Below the pieces are notes generated by a model. The model was not told the origin of the DNA. It saw nothing but the letters and a program-made list of their open reading frames with translations, and searched no databases. Positions 44,691 through 52,970 of a stretch of DNA of 64,000 nucleotides are shown here, one piece after another (the first letter of the stretch is position 1; each line of letters begins with the position of its first letter). The stretch spans positions 147,518 through 211,517 of the forward strand of contig NZ_MJAH01000004.1 in the NCBI RefSeq assembly GCF_001746295.1, read 5' to 3'. The stretch is from Streptomyces sp. LUP47B (GTDB taxonomy: Bacteria > Actinomycetota > Actinomycetes > Streptomycetales > Streptomycetaceae). Position numbers and translations under genes: made by a program.

Positions 44691-46034
44691 ATGAACACAA
44701 CTGGACGATGGACGACGGCGGTTGTGGGAGCCGCCCTGCTCCTCGGCTGCGTGTCCGAACCCGCCGCGTCGCACTCCGCGGACGCCGAACGGGTGCTGGT
44801 CTTCTCCAAGACGGCCGGCTTCCGGCACGACTCCATCCCCGACGGTGTCGCCGCGGTCAAGCAGCTCGGTGAGAGCGGCGGCTTCACGGTCGACGCCACC
44901 GAGGACGCGAACGCGTTCACCCCGAAAAACCTGCGCCGGTACGACGCGGTCGTGTTCCTCTCCACCACCGGAGACGTCCTCGACCCCACCCAACAGCGGT
45001 CCTTCGAGGGCTACATCAGGCAGGGCGGCGGATACGTCGGTATCCACGCCGCCGCCGACACCGAGTACGACTGGGCGTTCTACGGCGGCCTCGTCGGCGC
45101 CTACTTCCAGTCGCACCCGGCGATCCAGCCGGCCACGGTGGTGGCCGAGGACCGGGCCCACCCGTCCACCTCAGGGCTGCCTGCCACGTGGAACCGGACC
45201 GACGAGTGGTACAACTACCGCTCCGATCCCCGTGATCGGGTCCACGTCCTCGCCTCGCTCGACGAGTCGTCGTACACCGGCGGCACGATGAACGGCGACC
45301 ATCCGATCGCCTGGTGCCAGGACTACCAGGGCGGCCGTGCCTTCTACACCGGCCTCGGCCACACGAAGGAGTCGTACGCGGACCCGGCGTTCCGAGGCCA
45401 TGTCCTGGGCGGAATCCGGTATGCGATCGGCGACGCCCAGGCAGACTGCCGGCCGGAGAACGGCTACCGTCCGCTCTTCGACGGCACGGCCGAGTCGCTG
45501 GACGACTGGAAACAGGCGGGTCCGGGCTCCTTCACCCGGTCCGACGACGGCACACTCACCTCGTCCGGCGGTATGGGGATGCTCTGGTACGCCGGTCAGA
45601 GCTTCGGGGCCTACTCCCTGAAGCTCGACTGGAAGATGGCCGGCGCCTCGGGTGACGACAACTCGGGTGTGTTCGTGGGCTTCCCGCCCTCGGACGACCC
45701 CTGGTCCGCCGTCGACAACGGCTACGAGATCCAGATCGACGCCACCGACGTACCCGAGAAGACCACAGGGTCCGTCTACGGCTTCCGCTCCGCCGACCTG
45801 AAGAAGCGCGACCGTGCGCTGAACCCGCCAGGTGAGTGGAACACGTACGAGATCCGCGTGGAGGGCGAACGCCTCCGCGTCTGGCTCAACGGCGTGAAGA
45901 TCAACGATTTCACCAACACCGATCCGGCCCGGAGCCTGCGTGAGGGGCATGTCGGCATCCAGAACCACGGAGCCGACGACCAGGTGTCGTTCCGCGACAT
46001 CCGGGTCAAGGAACTGCCCGCCAAGGGCGATTGA
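44691..46034 (+). CDS. ThuA - DUF1080 (3-keto-disaccharide hydrolase-like) lipoprotein
   Basis: A 447-residue lipoprotein: lipobox LLLGC puts Cys20 at the mature N-terminus. Residues 33-250 are a ThuA trehalose-utilisation domain (VLVFSKTAGFRHDSIPDGV, GYVGIHAAADTEYDW, GGRAFYTGLGHTKESY). Residues 262-443 are a DUF1080 jelly roll (YRPLFDGTAESLDDWKQ, NSGVFVGFPPSDDPW, GYEIQIDATD), a fold shown in other bacteria to cleave 3-keto-glycosides. ATG follows GAGAGGAGGGGCTC. A strong hairpin after the stop closes this operon. Confidence 0.85.
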   Translation: MNTTGRWTTAVVGAALLLGCVSEPAASHSADAERVLVFSKTAGFRHDSIPDGVAAVKQLGESGGFTVDATEDANAFTPKNLRRYDAVVFLSTTGDVLDPTQQRSFEGYIRQGGGYVGIHAAADTEYDWAFYGGLVGAYFQSHPAIQPATVVAEDRAHPSTSGLPATWNRTDEWYNYRSDPRDRVHVLASLDESSYTGGTMNGDHPIAWCQDYQGGRAFYTGLGHTKESYADPAFRGHVLGGIRYAIGDAQADCRPENGYRPLFDGTAESLDDWKQAGPGSFTRSDDGTLTSSGGMGMLWYAGQSFGAYSLKLDWKMAGASGDDNSGVFVGFPPSDDPWSAVDNGYEIQIDATDVPEKTTGSVYGFRSADLKKRDRALNPPGEWNTYEIRVEGERLRVWLNGVKINDFTNTDPARSLREGHVGIQNHGADDQVSFRDIRVKELPAKGD

Positions 46035-46039
46035 GCGGC

Positions 46040-46071
46040 GGCGGGCGGGGGACGCCGGACCCCCGCCCGCC
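46040..46071 (+). terminator. Strong terminator closing the sugar operon
   Basis: A perfect 12-bp stem, GGCGGGCGGGGG (46040-46051) with its complement at 46060-46071, has an 8-nt loop and starts six bases after the ThuA-DUF1080 stop. It suggests that the ebo-type cluster downstream has its own promoter in 46072-46143. Confidence 0.8.
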
Positions 46072-46143
46072 GTCTTCACCCCTTCGTCGTCCATCGCTTC
46101 GTCGCAGGGTCTGCGCACCCATGTGCTCGGCAAGGAGGCTGCC

Positions 46144-47373
46144 ATGTCCGCGTCCATTTCCGTACCGCGCGTCGGCGTCTGGCTGATCGGGGCCCGAGGT
46201 TCTGTCGCCACGACGGTCGTCGCGGGCTGTGCCGCCATGACCGCGGGCCTGCACCCGCCGACGGGCCTGCTCACCGAGACACCGCCCTTCACCGAGAGCG
46301 GTCTGCCCGCCTTGTCCTCCCTGGTCTTCGGCGGCCACGACACACTGGACTGCCCCCTGCCCAAACGGGCCGAAGCCCTGGCCGCGGGCGGCGTCCTGCC
46401 CCACGGCCTGCCGACGGCGGTCAGCGCCGAACTGGCCGCCGCGGAACGGGAGATCAGGCCCGGCGGCCCCCTCCCCGGAGACACGAGGTCCGAGGAGGAC
46501 CTGATCGCCGCCTTCGCCGCGGACATACGGTCCTTCGTACGACGGTGCCGGCTGACGCGAGCGGTAGTGGTGAACGTCGCCTCCACCGAACCCGCACCCA
46601 CCGGCGACGCCCTGCCGCCGAGCTCCCTGTACGCGGCGGCGGCCCTGCGCGCGGGCTGCGCGTATGTGAACTTCACCCCCTCGACGGGCCTGCACCACCC
46701 TTCGCTGAGGCGGCAGGCCGAGTCCTGCGGCCTGCCGTTCGCGGGCCGCGACGGCAAGACCGGGCAGACCCTGCTCCGGTCCGTGCTGGGCCCGATGTTC
46801 ACCCAGCGCGCCCTGACGGTCCGGGCCTGGTCCGGCACCAATCTCCTCGGCGGGGGCGACGGAGCCTCCCTCGCCGACCCGTCGGCCGCCGCGGCGAAGA
46901 ACGCCGGCAAGGAGCGCGTCCTGGCAGACACCCTCGGCACCACCCCGGAGGGCGAGGTCCACATCGACGACGTTCCCGCCCTCGGCGACTGGAAGACCGC
47001 CTGGGACCACATCGCCTTCGACGGATTCCTCGGCACCCGCATGGTCCTCCAGACCACCTGGCAGGGCTGCGACTCCTCCCTGGCCGCACCTCTCGTACTC
47101 GACCTGGCCCGTCTGGCCGTACGCGCGCACGAGAGGGGGCTGTCCGGCCCGCTGAGCGAGCTGGGCTTCTACTTCAAGGACCCGGTGGGGGAGGGGCCCG
47201 CGGGGCTGGGGGAGCAGTACGCGCGGCTGGTGGGGTTCGCGGAGCGGCTACGGGAGGAGCGCTCAGGACAGCGGGGCGGTGCCTTTGTTGAGGGACGGGT
47301 CGCGGAGGGTGCGGACGGCGGGGGTGGCGGCGGCGCCTCGAGTTCGGCCGATCGTTCGGGGGAGCAGTGGTGA
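46144..47373 (+). CDS. Inositol-3-phosphate-synthase-like enzyme of the ebo-type cluster
   Basis: A 409-residue NAD-dependent enzyme related to myo-inositol-1-phosphate synthase. The Rossmann loop is VWLIGARGSVATTVVAG (12-28). NVASTEP, YVNFTPSTGL, FAGRDGKTGQTL and TNLLGGGDG match conserved catalytic and NAD segments (Lys in GKTG). The C-terminus from about 375 is a Gly/Ser-rich tail of low complexity. It overlaps the prenyltransferase start by four bases (GTGA). From memory, Streptomyces coelicolor has the same gene order at SCO3243-SCO3237. It may stand in for the dehydroquinate-synthase-like EboD of other phyla. Confidence 0.85.
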   Translation: MSASISVPRVGVWLIGARGSVATTVVAGCAAMTAGLHPPTGLLTETPPFTESGLPALSSLVFGGHDTLDCPLPKRAEALAAGGVLPHGLPTAVSAELAAAEREIRPGGPLPGDTRSEEDLIAAFAADIRSFVRRCRLTRAVVVNVASTEPAPTGDALPPSSLYAAAALRAGCAYVNFTPSTGLHHPSLRRQAESCGLPFAGRDGKTGQTLLRSVLGPMFTQRALTVRAWSGTNLLGGGDGASLADPSAAAAKNAGKERVLADTLGTTPEGEVHIDDVPALGDWKTAWDHIAFDGFLGTRMVLQTTWQGCDSSLAAPLVLDLARLAVRAHERGLSGPLSELGFYFKDPVGEGPAGLGEQYARLVGFAERLREERSGQRGGAFVEGRVAEGADGGGGGGASSSADRSGEQW

Positions 47374-48806
47374 GGGCGAGCAGAGCCGCGGCGCCGGAGG
47401 ACCTGTTCAAGGGCACGGGCGGGACGACACCGACCCCCACCACGCCCCCGCTCAAGGAGCCTCCACCACTCACCGCCGGCGCCCGCGCCTGGGCCGAACT
47501 CCTTCGCCTGCCCGCCCTGTTCACGGTCCCCGGCGACGCCCTCGCCGGAGCGGCGGCGGTCTCCGAGCGCCCCACTGCCCGGACTCTCCTCGCGATAGCC
47601 GCCTCCCTTTCTCTCTACGAGGCCGGCATGGCCCTCAACGACTGGGCCGATCGCGAGGTGGACGCTGTGGAACGCCCTCACCGTCCCCTCCCTTCCGGCC
47701 GTGTCCGCCCCGCGGCAGCCCTCGGCGCGGCCTGCGCCCTCACCGGCGCGGGCCTCTCCCTGGCGGCCTGCGCGGGACGCCCCGCCCTCACGGTCGCGGT
47801 CCCACTCGCGGCCACGGTCTGGGCATACGACCTCGCCCTGAAGAACACCCCGGCAGGACCGTTCGCCATGGCGACGGCACGAGGGCTTGACCTGCTCCTC
47901 GGTGCGGCGGCGACGGCCGGGGCAAGCCGGTTGGACCCGAGGGCCGGCGTGGGCGGCGTGGCCGGGGTGGGCGGCGTGGGCCGGAAGGTAGGTGCGGGCC
48001 GAGCGTGGGCTACAGCCGTCGCCCACGAGCCTCGGGTGGCCTTGGGGGCGGCGGCCGTTCCCGGCACCGTGGACGGCATCCGCCGGGCCGCGACCGCCGT
48101 TGCTCACCGTGGCGCCCGTAGGTCGCCGCAGCCGGCTGCCCTCCTGGGCATCCGTCGGGCTCTGCCGCCCACCTCGCTCCTCGGTGACCGCCAGGCATTC
48201 CCCTCTGCGGCCCTTCGCAGCATCCGACAGGCCCTGCCCACCGCCGCCCTGCTCGGCGCCCACACCCTCGCCGTGACCACCGTGTCCCGCCGCGAGGCCC
48301 AGGGCGGCTCACCCCTGGCCCCCTTCGCGGCGCTCGCCGCGACTGCGGCACTGACGCGGACGGTGATCCAACAGCGTTCGCGCCCAATGGACGGGATCGA
48401 CGGAAGCCGACGCGGTACCGGATCGCGCCGACTGGCGAACCTGGCGAACTTGGTGGACCTGGGCGCCGCAGCCATGTTCCGGGAGTCACGCCCCCGGCGG
48501 CAGACCGGCGATCACAGGCCCCCACCCGGCACCGGCCCGAACCCCCTCGACACGCACGCGGCCCTGCGCCTCGCCCTCGCCGCCGCCTACGCGGCCACTA
48601 CCGCCCGCCCTTACCTCCACGCCACCCTCAACCCCTCACCCCCGCTCACCCAACGAGCCGTCACCGCCGGCATCCGGGCCACGATCCCCCTCCAGGCTGC
48701 CCTCACCGCCCGCTCAGGTGCGAAGGGCGCGACCGTCACGGCCCTGCTCACCACCGCCCTCGCCCCCCTGGCAGGACGCTTCGCGAGGAAGGTCAGCGTC
48801 ACATGA
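47370..48806 (+). CDS. eboC: UbiA-family prenyltransferase (EboC/SCO3242-like) with long insertions
   Basis: A 478-residue membrane prenyltransferase. The first Asp-rich motif NDWADREVD is at 90-98, and the WAYDLALKNTPAG segment (151-163) carries the second conserved Asp/Lys region. Hydrophobic helices occupy 45-85, 113-150, 165-185, 293-305, 315-335 and 395-475. Family members are near 300 residues; here residues 186-292 and 336-392 are Arg/Ala/Pro-rich insertions without membrane character, the first built from related short units (RRALPP, RQALPT, AHRGARR). GTG at 47370 couples to the upstream stop. The acceptor may be the product of the inositol-phosphate-synthase-like enzyme. Confidence 0.83.
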   Translation: MRASRAAAPEDLFKGTGGTTPTPTTPPLKEPPPLTAGARAWAELLRLPALFTVPGDALAGAAAVSERPTARTLLAIAASLSLYEAGMALNDWADREVDAVERPHRPLPSGRVRPAAALGAACALTGAGLSLAACAGRPALTVAVPLAATVWAYDLALKNTPAGPFAMATARGLDLLLGAAATAGASRLDPRAGVGGVAGVGGVGRKVGAGRAWATAVAHEPRVALGAAAVPGTVDGIRRAATAVAHRGARRSPQPAALLGIRRALPPTSLLGDRQAFPSAALRSIRQALPTAALLGAHTLAVTTVSRREAQGGSPLAPFAALAATAALTRTVIQQRSRPMDGIDGSRRGTGSRRLANLANLVDLGAAAMFRESRPRRQTGDHRPPPGTGPNPLDTHAALRLALAAAYAATTARPYLHATLNPSPPLTQRAVTAGIRATIPLQAALTARSGAKGATVTALLTTALAPLAGRFARKVSVT

Positions 48807-50218
48807 CCGACCCCCTCTCGCCGCGCCGACCCATTCCGGGCCCCGGCGACGACGCTGCGCCCGTTGGACCGCCCCCGCCGCCTCGGCGCCCCCGCGCAGT
48901 CATGACCGGCCGCGAGGCTCGGCCCCGGCCCCCTCGGGGCCCTGGTGCAGCCACGGCTGACCCCGTTGTGCGGCCTCGGCCCACTCCGGACTCCGACGGT
49001 GACACGACGGGCCCCCTAGCTCCACTCGGGTCTCCTGCCGGTTCTGGTGGGGACACGGCTGCGTCCGTTGCCGCATCCGGGCCTCCTGCCGGTCCTGGTG
49101 GGGACACGGCTGCGTCCGTTGCTGTACTCGGGTCTCCTGCCGGTTCTGGTGGGGACACGGCTGCGTCCGTTGCCGCATCCGGGCCTCCTGCCGGTCCTGG
49201 TGGGGACACGGCTGCGTCCGTTGCCGTACCCGGGCCTCCTGCCGGTCCCGGTGGCGACACGACCGCGCACGTTGCTCCGCCCCGGCCCACTGCCGGCTCC
49301 AACGGCACCATGACCGGCCCCCACGCTCCACCCCACCCCGCCCCAGCCCCCGACGCCGCCCCGCTCCGCTTCGGCTACGGCACCAACGGTCTCGCCGATC
49401 TTCGTCTCGACGATGCCCTCGCCCTGCTCGCCGACCTCGGGTACGACGGTGTCGGTCTGACGCTCGACCACATGCATCTGGACCCCCTCGCCTCCAACCT
49501 GGCTGCCCGCACCCGCCGCCTCGCGCACCGCCTGGACGCGCTCGGTCTGACGGTCACCATCGAGACGGGCGCCCGCTATGTGCTCGACCCACGCCGCAAA
49601 CACGGCCCCTCGCTGCTCGACCCCGACCCGGACGACCGCGCCCGCCGCGTCGACCTGCTGGTCCGGGGCGTCCAGGTCGCCGCCGACCTCGGCGCGCACG
49701 CCGTGCACTGCTTCAGCGGCATCACCCCGACGGGTACGGACCCGGACACGGCGTGGAAACGGCTGGCCGAAACCCTCACCCCCGTCCTCGATACCGCCAC
49801 CACCGCCGGCATCCCCCTCGCCATCGAGCCCGAACCGGGCCACCTTCTCGCCACCCTCGCCGACTTCCACCACCTGCGCACCACCCTCGGGGACCCGGCA
49901 GCCCTCGGACTGACCCTCGACATCGGCCACTGCCAGTGCCTCGAACCCCTGTCGCCCGCCGAGTGCGTGCGCGCCGCGGGCCCCTGGCTGCGGCACGTCC
50001 AGATCGAGGACATGCGCCGGGGCGTCCACGAACACCTCCCCTTCGGTGACGGCGACATCGACTTCCCGCCCGTCCTGGCCGCCCTGGCCGACACCGGCTA
50101 CCAGGGCCTGACGGTCGTCGAACTGCCCCGCCACTCCCACGCGGGCCCCCACTTCGCCGAACTCTCCCTCCCGTTCCTCCATCAGGCAGTGGCGCTCTCA
50201 CAAGGAAGCACCCCATGA
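48803..50218 (+). CDS. TIM-barrel isomerase/epimerase-like protein with repetitive N-terminus
   Basis: A 471-residue protein. Residues 1-188 are Pro/Gly-rich and disordered, including five near-perfect 17-residue repeats (GPPAGPGGDTAASVAVP type) at 76-160. Residues 189-471 form an AP_endonuc_2 TIM barrel: FGYGTNGLADLRLDDALALL opening, metal-ligand segments AIEPEPGHLL, TLDIGHCQ and HVQIEDM, and a terminal VVELPRHSH. Homologues in the same position lack such a leader, to my knowledge. ATG overlaps the prenyltransferase stop and its own stop overlaps EboA. Confidence 0.82.
   Translation: MTDPLSPRRPIPGPGDDAAPVGPPPPPRRPRAVMTGREARPRPPRGPGAATADPVVRPRPTPDSDGDTTGPLAPLGSPAGSGGDTAASVAASGPPAGPGGDTAASVAVLGSPAGSGGDTAASVAASGPPAGPGGDTAASVAVPGPPAGPGGDTTAHVAPPRPTAGSNGTMTGPHAPPHPAPAPDAAPLRFGYGTNGLADLRLDDALALLADLGYDGVGLTLDHMHLDPLASNLAARTRRLAHRLDALGLTVTIETGARYVLDPRRKHGPSLLDPDPDDRARRVDLLVRGVQVAADLGAHAVHCFSGITPTGTDPDTAWKRLAETLTPVLDTATTAGIPLAIEPEPGHLLATLADFHHLRTTLGDPAALGLTLDIGHCQCLEPLSPAECVRAAGPWLRHVQIEDMRRGVHEHLPFGDGDIDFPPVLAALADTGYQGLTVVELPRHSHAGPHFAELSLPFLHQAVALSQGSTP
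49028..49282 (+). repeat. 51-bp coding minisatellite, five units
   Basis: Five in-frame 51-base units encode GSPAGSGGDTAASVAAS, GPPAGPGGDTAASVAVL and variants. Units 1 and 3, and units 2 and 4, are almost identical, so the present array looks like duplication of a 102-base pair; the fifth has drifted (GGDTTAHVAPP). The repeats keep the reading frame and are likely to vary in number between strains. Confidence 0.9.
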
Positions 50219-50949
50219 CCCACTCCCATGCCCACCAGGCAACCTCCCCGGCGGACACCCAGGGCACCACCCTCGCCCGAACCCCGCTGCACGACCTGCG
50301 CAACCACGTCCGCGAACACCTCGGCGAAGCCGCCCGCACCTGGCTCGACCACGCCCTCGACGAGGCCGCCGCCCACCCCGGCGCCCACGGCCCCATCTCC
50401 GTATGGGAGTTGCGCCTCGCCGAGGCCGGACGCCGCTGCGGCCCCGAACACGCCGACGCCGTCCGCATCCTGATCCTGCACGCGGCCCGCGCCGACACCG
50501 ACGCCCTGACCCGGGTCTACTCCCAGGGCACCGCCGCCGAACGCCGTGCCGTCCTGCACGCCCTGCCCCATCTGGTGTCCGGCCCCGAGGCCCTCCCGCT
50601 CGTCGAGGACGCCCTGCGCACCAACGACACCCGCCTCCTGGCCGCCGCCGTCGGCCCCTACGCCGCCCGCCACCTCGACACCCACCACTGGCGCCACGCC
50701 GTCCTGAAGTGCCTGTTCACCGGGGTACCCGTCGCCGAGGTGGCGGACCTGGACAGACGGGCCCACGCGGACACCGAACTCGCCCGCATGCTCGGCGACT
50801 ACGCCACCGAACGCACCGCCGCGGGCCGTCCCGTGCCCGAGGACCTGCACCGCGTCCTGACCCTGACCGACCCCACGGCCACCCCACCCGCGCCGGCCAC
50901 CGACCACGGCCCGAACGGCGCGGAAGGCACCCACGGCAAGGAGTCCTGA
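50215..50949 (+). CDS. eboA: EboA-domain protein
   Basis: A 244-residue helical protein resembling EboA, the namesake of the ebo cluster; its activity is unknown. Recognisable features are WLDHALDEAAAHPG, SVWELRLAEAGRRCG and the repeated helical AERRAVLHALPHL and TRLLAAAVGPYAARHLDTHH segments, suggesting an alpha-alpha superhelix. The His-rich ends (MTHSHAHQ, LDTHHWRHA) could bind metal. It overlaps both neighbours by one to four bases. Assignment rests on position plus remembered family pattern. Confidence 0.78.
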   Translation: MTHSHAHQATSPADTQGTTLARTPLHDLRNHVREHLGEAARTWLDHALDEAAAHPGAHGPISVWELRLAEAGRRCGPEHADAVRILILHAARADTDALTRVYSQGTAAERRAVLHALPHLVSGPEALPLVEDALRTNDTRLLAAAVGPYAARHLDTHHWRHAVLKCLFTGVPVAEVADLDRRAHADTELARMLGDYATERTAAGRPVPEDLHRVLTLTDPTATPPAPATDHGPNGAEGTHGKES

Positions 50950-51797
50950 TGCGCATCTTCGACCCCCACATCCACATGACGTCACGGACCACCGACGACT
51001 ACCAGGCCATGCACACCGCCGGCGTCCGCGCCGTCGTCGAGCCGTCCTTCTGGCTCGGCCAGCCCCGCACCTCTCCCGCCTCCTTCCTCGACTACTTCGA
51101 TGCCCTGCTGGGCTGGGAGCCCTTCCGCGCCGCCCAGTACGGCATCGCCCACCACTGCACCCTCGCCCTGAACCCCAAGGAGGCCAACGACCCGCGCTGC
51201 GTCCCCGTCCTCGACGAGCTGCCCCGGTATCTCGTCAAGGACCAGGTCGTCGCCGTCGGCGAGATCGGCTACGACTCGATGACCCCGGCCGAGGACAACG
51301 CCCTCGCCGCCCAGCTCCAGCTCGCCGCCGACCACGAACTGCCCGCGCTCGTCCACACCCCGCACCGCGACAAGCTCGCCGGGCTGCGCCGCACCCTCGA
51401 CGTCGTCCGCGAGTCCGCCCTGGCGACCGACCGGGTCCTGGTCGACCACCTCAACGAGACCACCGTCAAGGAGGCCAAGGACAGCGGCTGCTGGCTCGGC
51501 TTCTCCGTCTATCCCGACACCAAGATGGACGAGGAGCGGATGATCGCGATCCTGCGCTCCTACGGCCCCGAACAGGTCCTGGTGAACTCCGCCGCCGACT
51601 GGGGCCGCAGCGATCCCCTCAAGACCCGCAAGGTCGCGGACCTCATGCTCGCCGAGGGCTTCACCGAGGACGACGTCGACCGCGTCCTGTGGCGCAACCC
51701 CGTCGCCTTCTACGGACTCAGCGGCCGGCTCGACCTCGACATCGCGGCCACCGAAGCCACCCACGAGGGCAACTCCATCCTCCGCGGCGGGGCGTGA
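50949..51797 (+). CDS. eboB: TatD-like metal-dependent hydrolase (EboB)
   Basis: A 282-residue amidohydrolase-fold enzyme. Metal-ligand motifs DPHIHM (5-10), VGEIGYDS, LVHTPHRDK, VDHLNE and NSAADWGRSD all occur in TatD order, so the two-metal site is complete. TatD proteins are nucleases or phosphatases, but EboB members act on an unknown metabolite. Start and EboA stop share one base (TGATG). Confidence 0.87.
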   Translation: MRIFDPHIHMTSRTTDDYQAMHTAGVRAVVEPSFWLGQPRTSPASFLDYFDALLGWEPFRAAQYGIAHHCTLALNPKEANDPRCVPVLDELPRYLVKDQVVAVGEIGYDSMTPAEDNALAAQLQLAADHELPALVHTPHRDKLAGLRRTLDVVRESALATDRVLVDHLNETTVKEAKDSGCWLGFSVYPDTKMDEERMIAILRSYGPEQVLVNSAADWGRSDPLKTRKVADLMLAEGFTEDDVDRVLWRNPVAFYGLSGRLDLDIAATEATHEGNSILRGGA

Positions 51798-51800
51798 GCC

Positions 51801-52970
51801 ATGCGCTTCCGCCACCCCGACGGCACCACCGTCCACCTCGCCTACTGCACCAACGTCCACCCCGCCGAAACCCTCGACGGCGTCCTCGCGCAACTCCGCG
51901 ACCACTGCGAACCCGTCCGCCGCCGCCTCGGCCGCGACCGCCTCGGCATCGGCCTGTGGCTCGCCCGCGACGCCGCCCACGCCCTGGTCAGCGACCCCTC
52001 CGCGCTGCGCGACCTGCGCACCGAACTCGACCGCCGCGGCCTCGAGGTCGTCACCCTCAACGGCTTCCCCTACGAAGGGTTCGGCGCCGAAGAGGTCAAG
52101 TACCGCGTCTACAAACCGGACTGGACCGACCCCGAACGCCTCGACCACACCACCGCCCTGGCCCGCGTCCTCACCGGACTCCTGCCCGACGACGTCACCG
52201 AGGGCAGCATCTCCACCCTGCCGCTCGCCTGGCGCACCGCCTACGACAACGGCAGCGCCGACAAGGCCCGCACCGCCCTGCTCACCCTCGCCGAACGCCT
52301 CGACGCCCTCCAGGAGCTGACCGGCCGCTCCATCCGCGTCGGCCTCGAACCCGAACCCGGCTGCGTCGTCGAGACCACCGGCGACGCCATCGCACCGCTG
52401 ACCGCGATCGCCCACGAACGCATCGGCATCTGCGTCGACACCTGCCACCTCGCCACCTCCTTCGAAAACCCGCACACCGCCCTGGACGCGCTCACCGCGG
52501 CCCGTGTCCCCGTCGTCAAGTCCCAGCTCTCAGCCGCCCTGCACGCCGAACACCCCCATCTCCCCGAGGTCCGCGAGGCACTCGCCGCCTTCGACGAACC
52601 CCGCTTCCTGCACCAGACCCGCACCGGGACGTCCGCCGGCCTCCGCGGCACCGACGACCTAGGCGAGGCCCTCGCAGGCGACGCCCTGCCCGACGGGGCA
52701 CCCTGGCGCGCCCACTTCCACGTCCCGCTGCACGCGGCCCCCGCCGCACCCCTCACCTCCACGCTCCCCGTACTCAAGTCCGCCCTGACCCGGCTCGTCG
52801 GCGGCCCGCACCCCCTCACCCGACACCTGGAGGTCGAGACCTACACCTGGCAGGCCCTCCCACCGCAACTGCGCCCCCGCAGCCGCACCCAGCTCGCCGA
52901 CGGCATCGCCGCGGAACTCACCCTCGCCCGCGACCTGCTGACGGACCTCGGCCTGAAGGAGCTGCCATGA
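51801..52970 (+). CDS. eboE: EboE-like TIM-barrel protein
   Basis: A 389-residue xylose-isomerase-like TIM barrel, the EboE type described as a metabolite traffic protein. YCTNVHPAETLDGVL opens it; YEGFGAEEVKYRVYKPDW, GLEPEPGCVVE, CVDTCHLATSFE and LEVETYTWQ hold conserved acidic and His residues likely to bind a divalent metal. The sequence differs clearly from the two other TIM-barrel genes of the cluster. Four bases separate it from EboB and it overlaps the next gene by four. Confidence 0.83.
   Translation: MRFRHPDGTTVHLAYCTNVHPAETLDGVLAQLRDHCEPVRRRLGRDRLGIGLWLARDAAHALVSDPSALRDLRTELDRRGLEVVTLNGFPYEGFGAEEVKYRVYKPDWTDPERLDHTTALARVLTGLLPDDVTEGSISTLPLAWRTAYDNGSADKARTALLTLAERLDALQELTGRSIRVGLEPEPGCVVETTGDAIAPLTAIAHERIGICVDTCHLATSFENPHTALDALTAARVPVVKSQLSAALHAEHPHLPEVREALAAFDEPRFLHQTRTGTSAGLRGTDDLGEALAGDALPDGAPWRAHFHVPLHAAPAAPLTSTLPVLKSALTRLVGGPHPLTRHLEVETYTWQALPPQLRPRSRTQLADGIAAELTLARDLLTDLGLKELP

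Noticed and set aside
49028..49282. Treating the 51-bp repeats as a CRISPR array.
   Set aside because: Units are head-to-tail without unique spacers, stay in frame with the host gene, and no cas gene is present.
51689..52966. N-terminal extension of the EboF-like protein.
   Set aside because: It overlaps EboE in another frame and consists of Arg/Pro/His-rich shadow sequence; the ATG at 52967 is coupled to the EboE stop.
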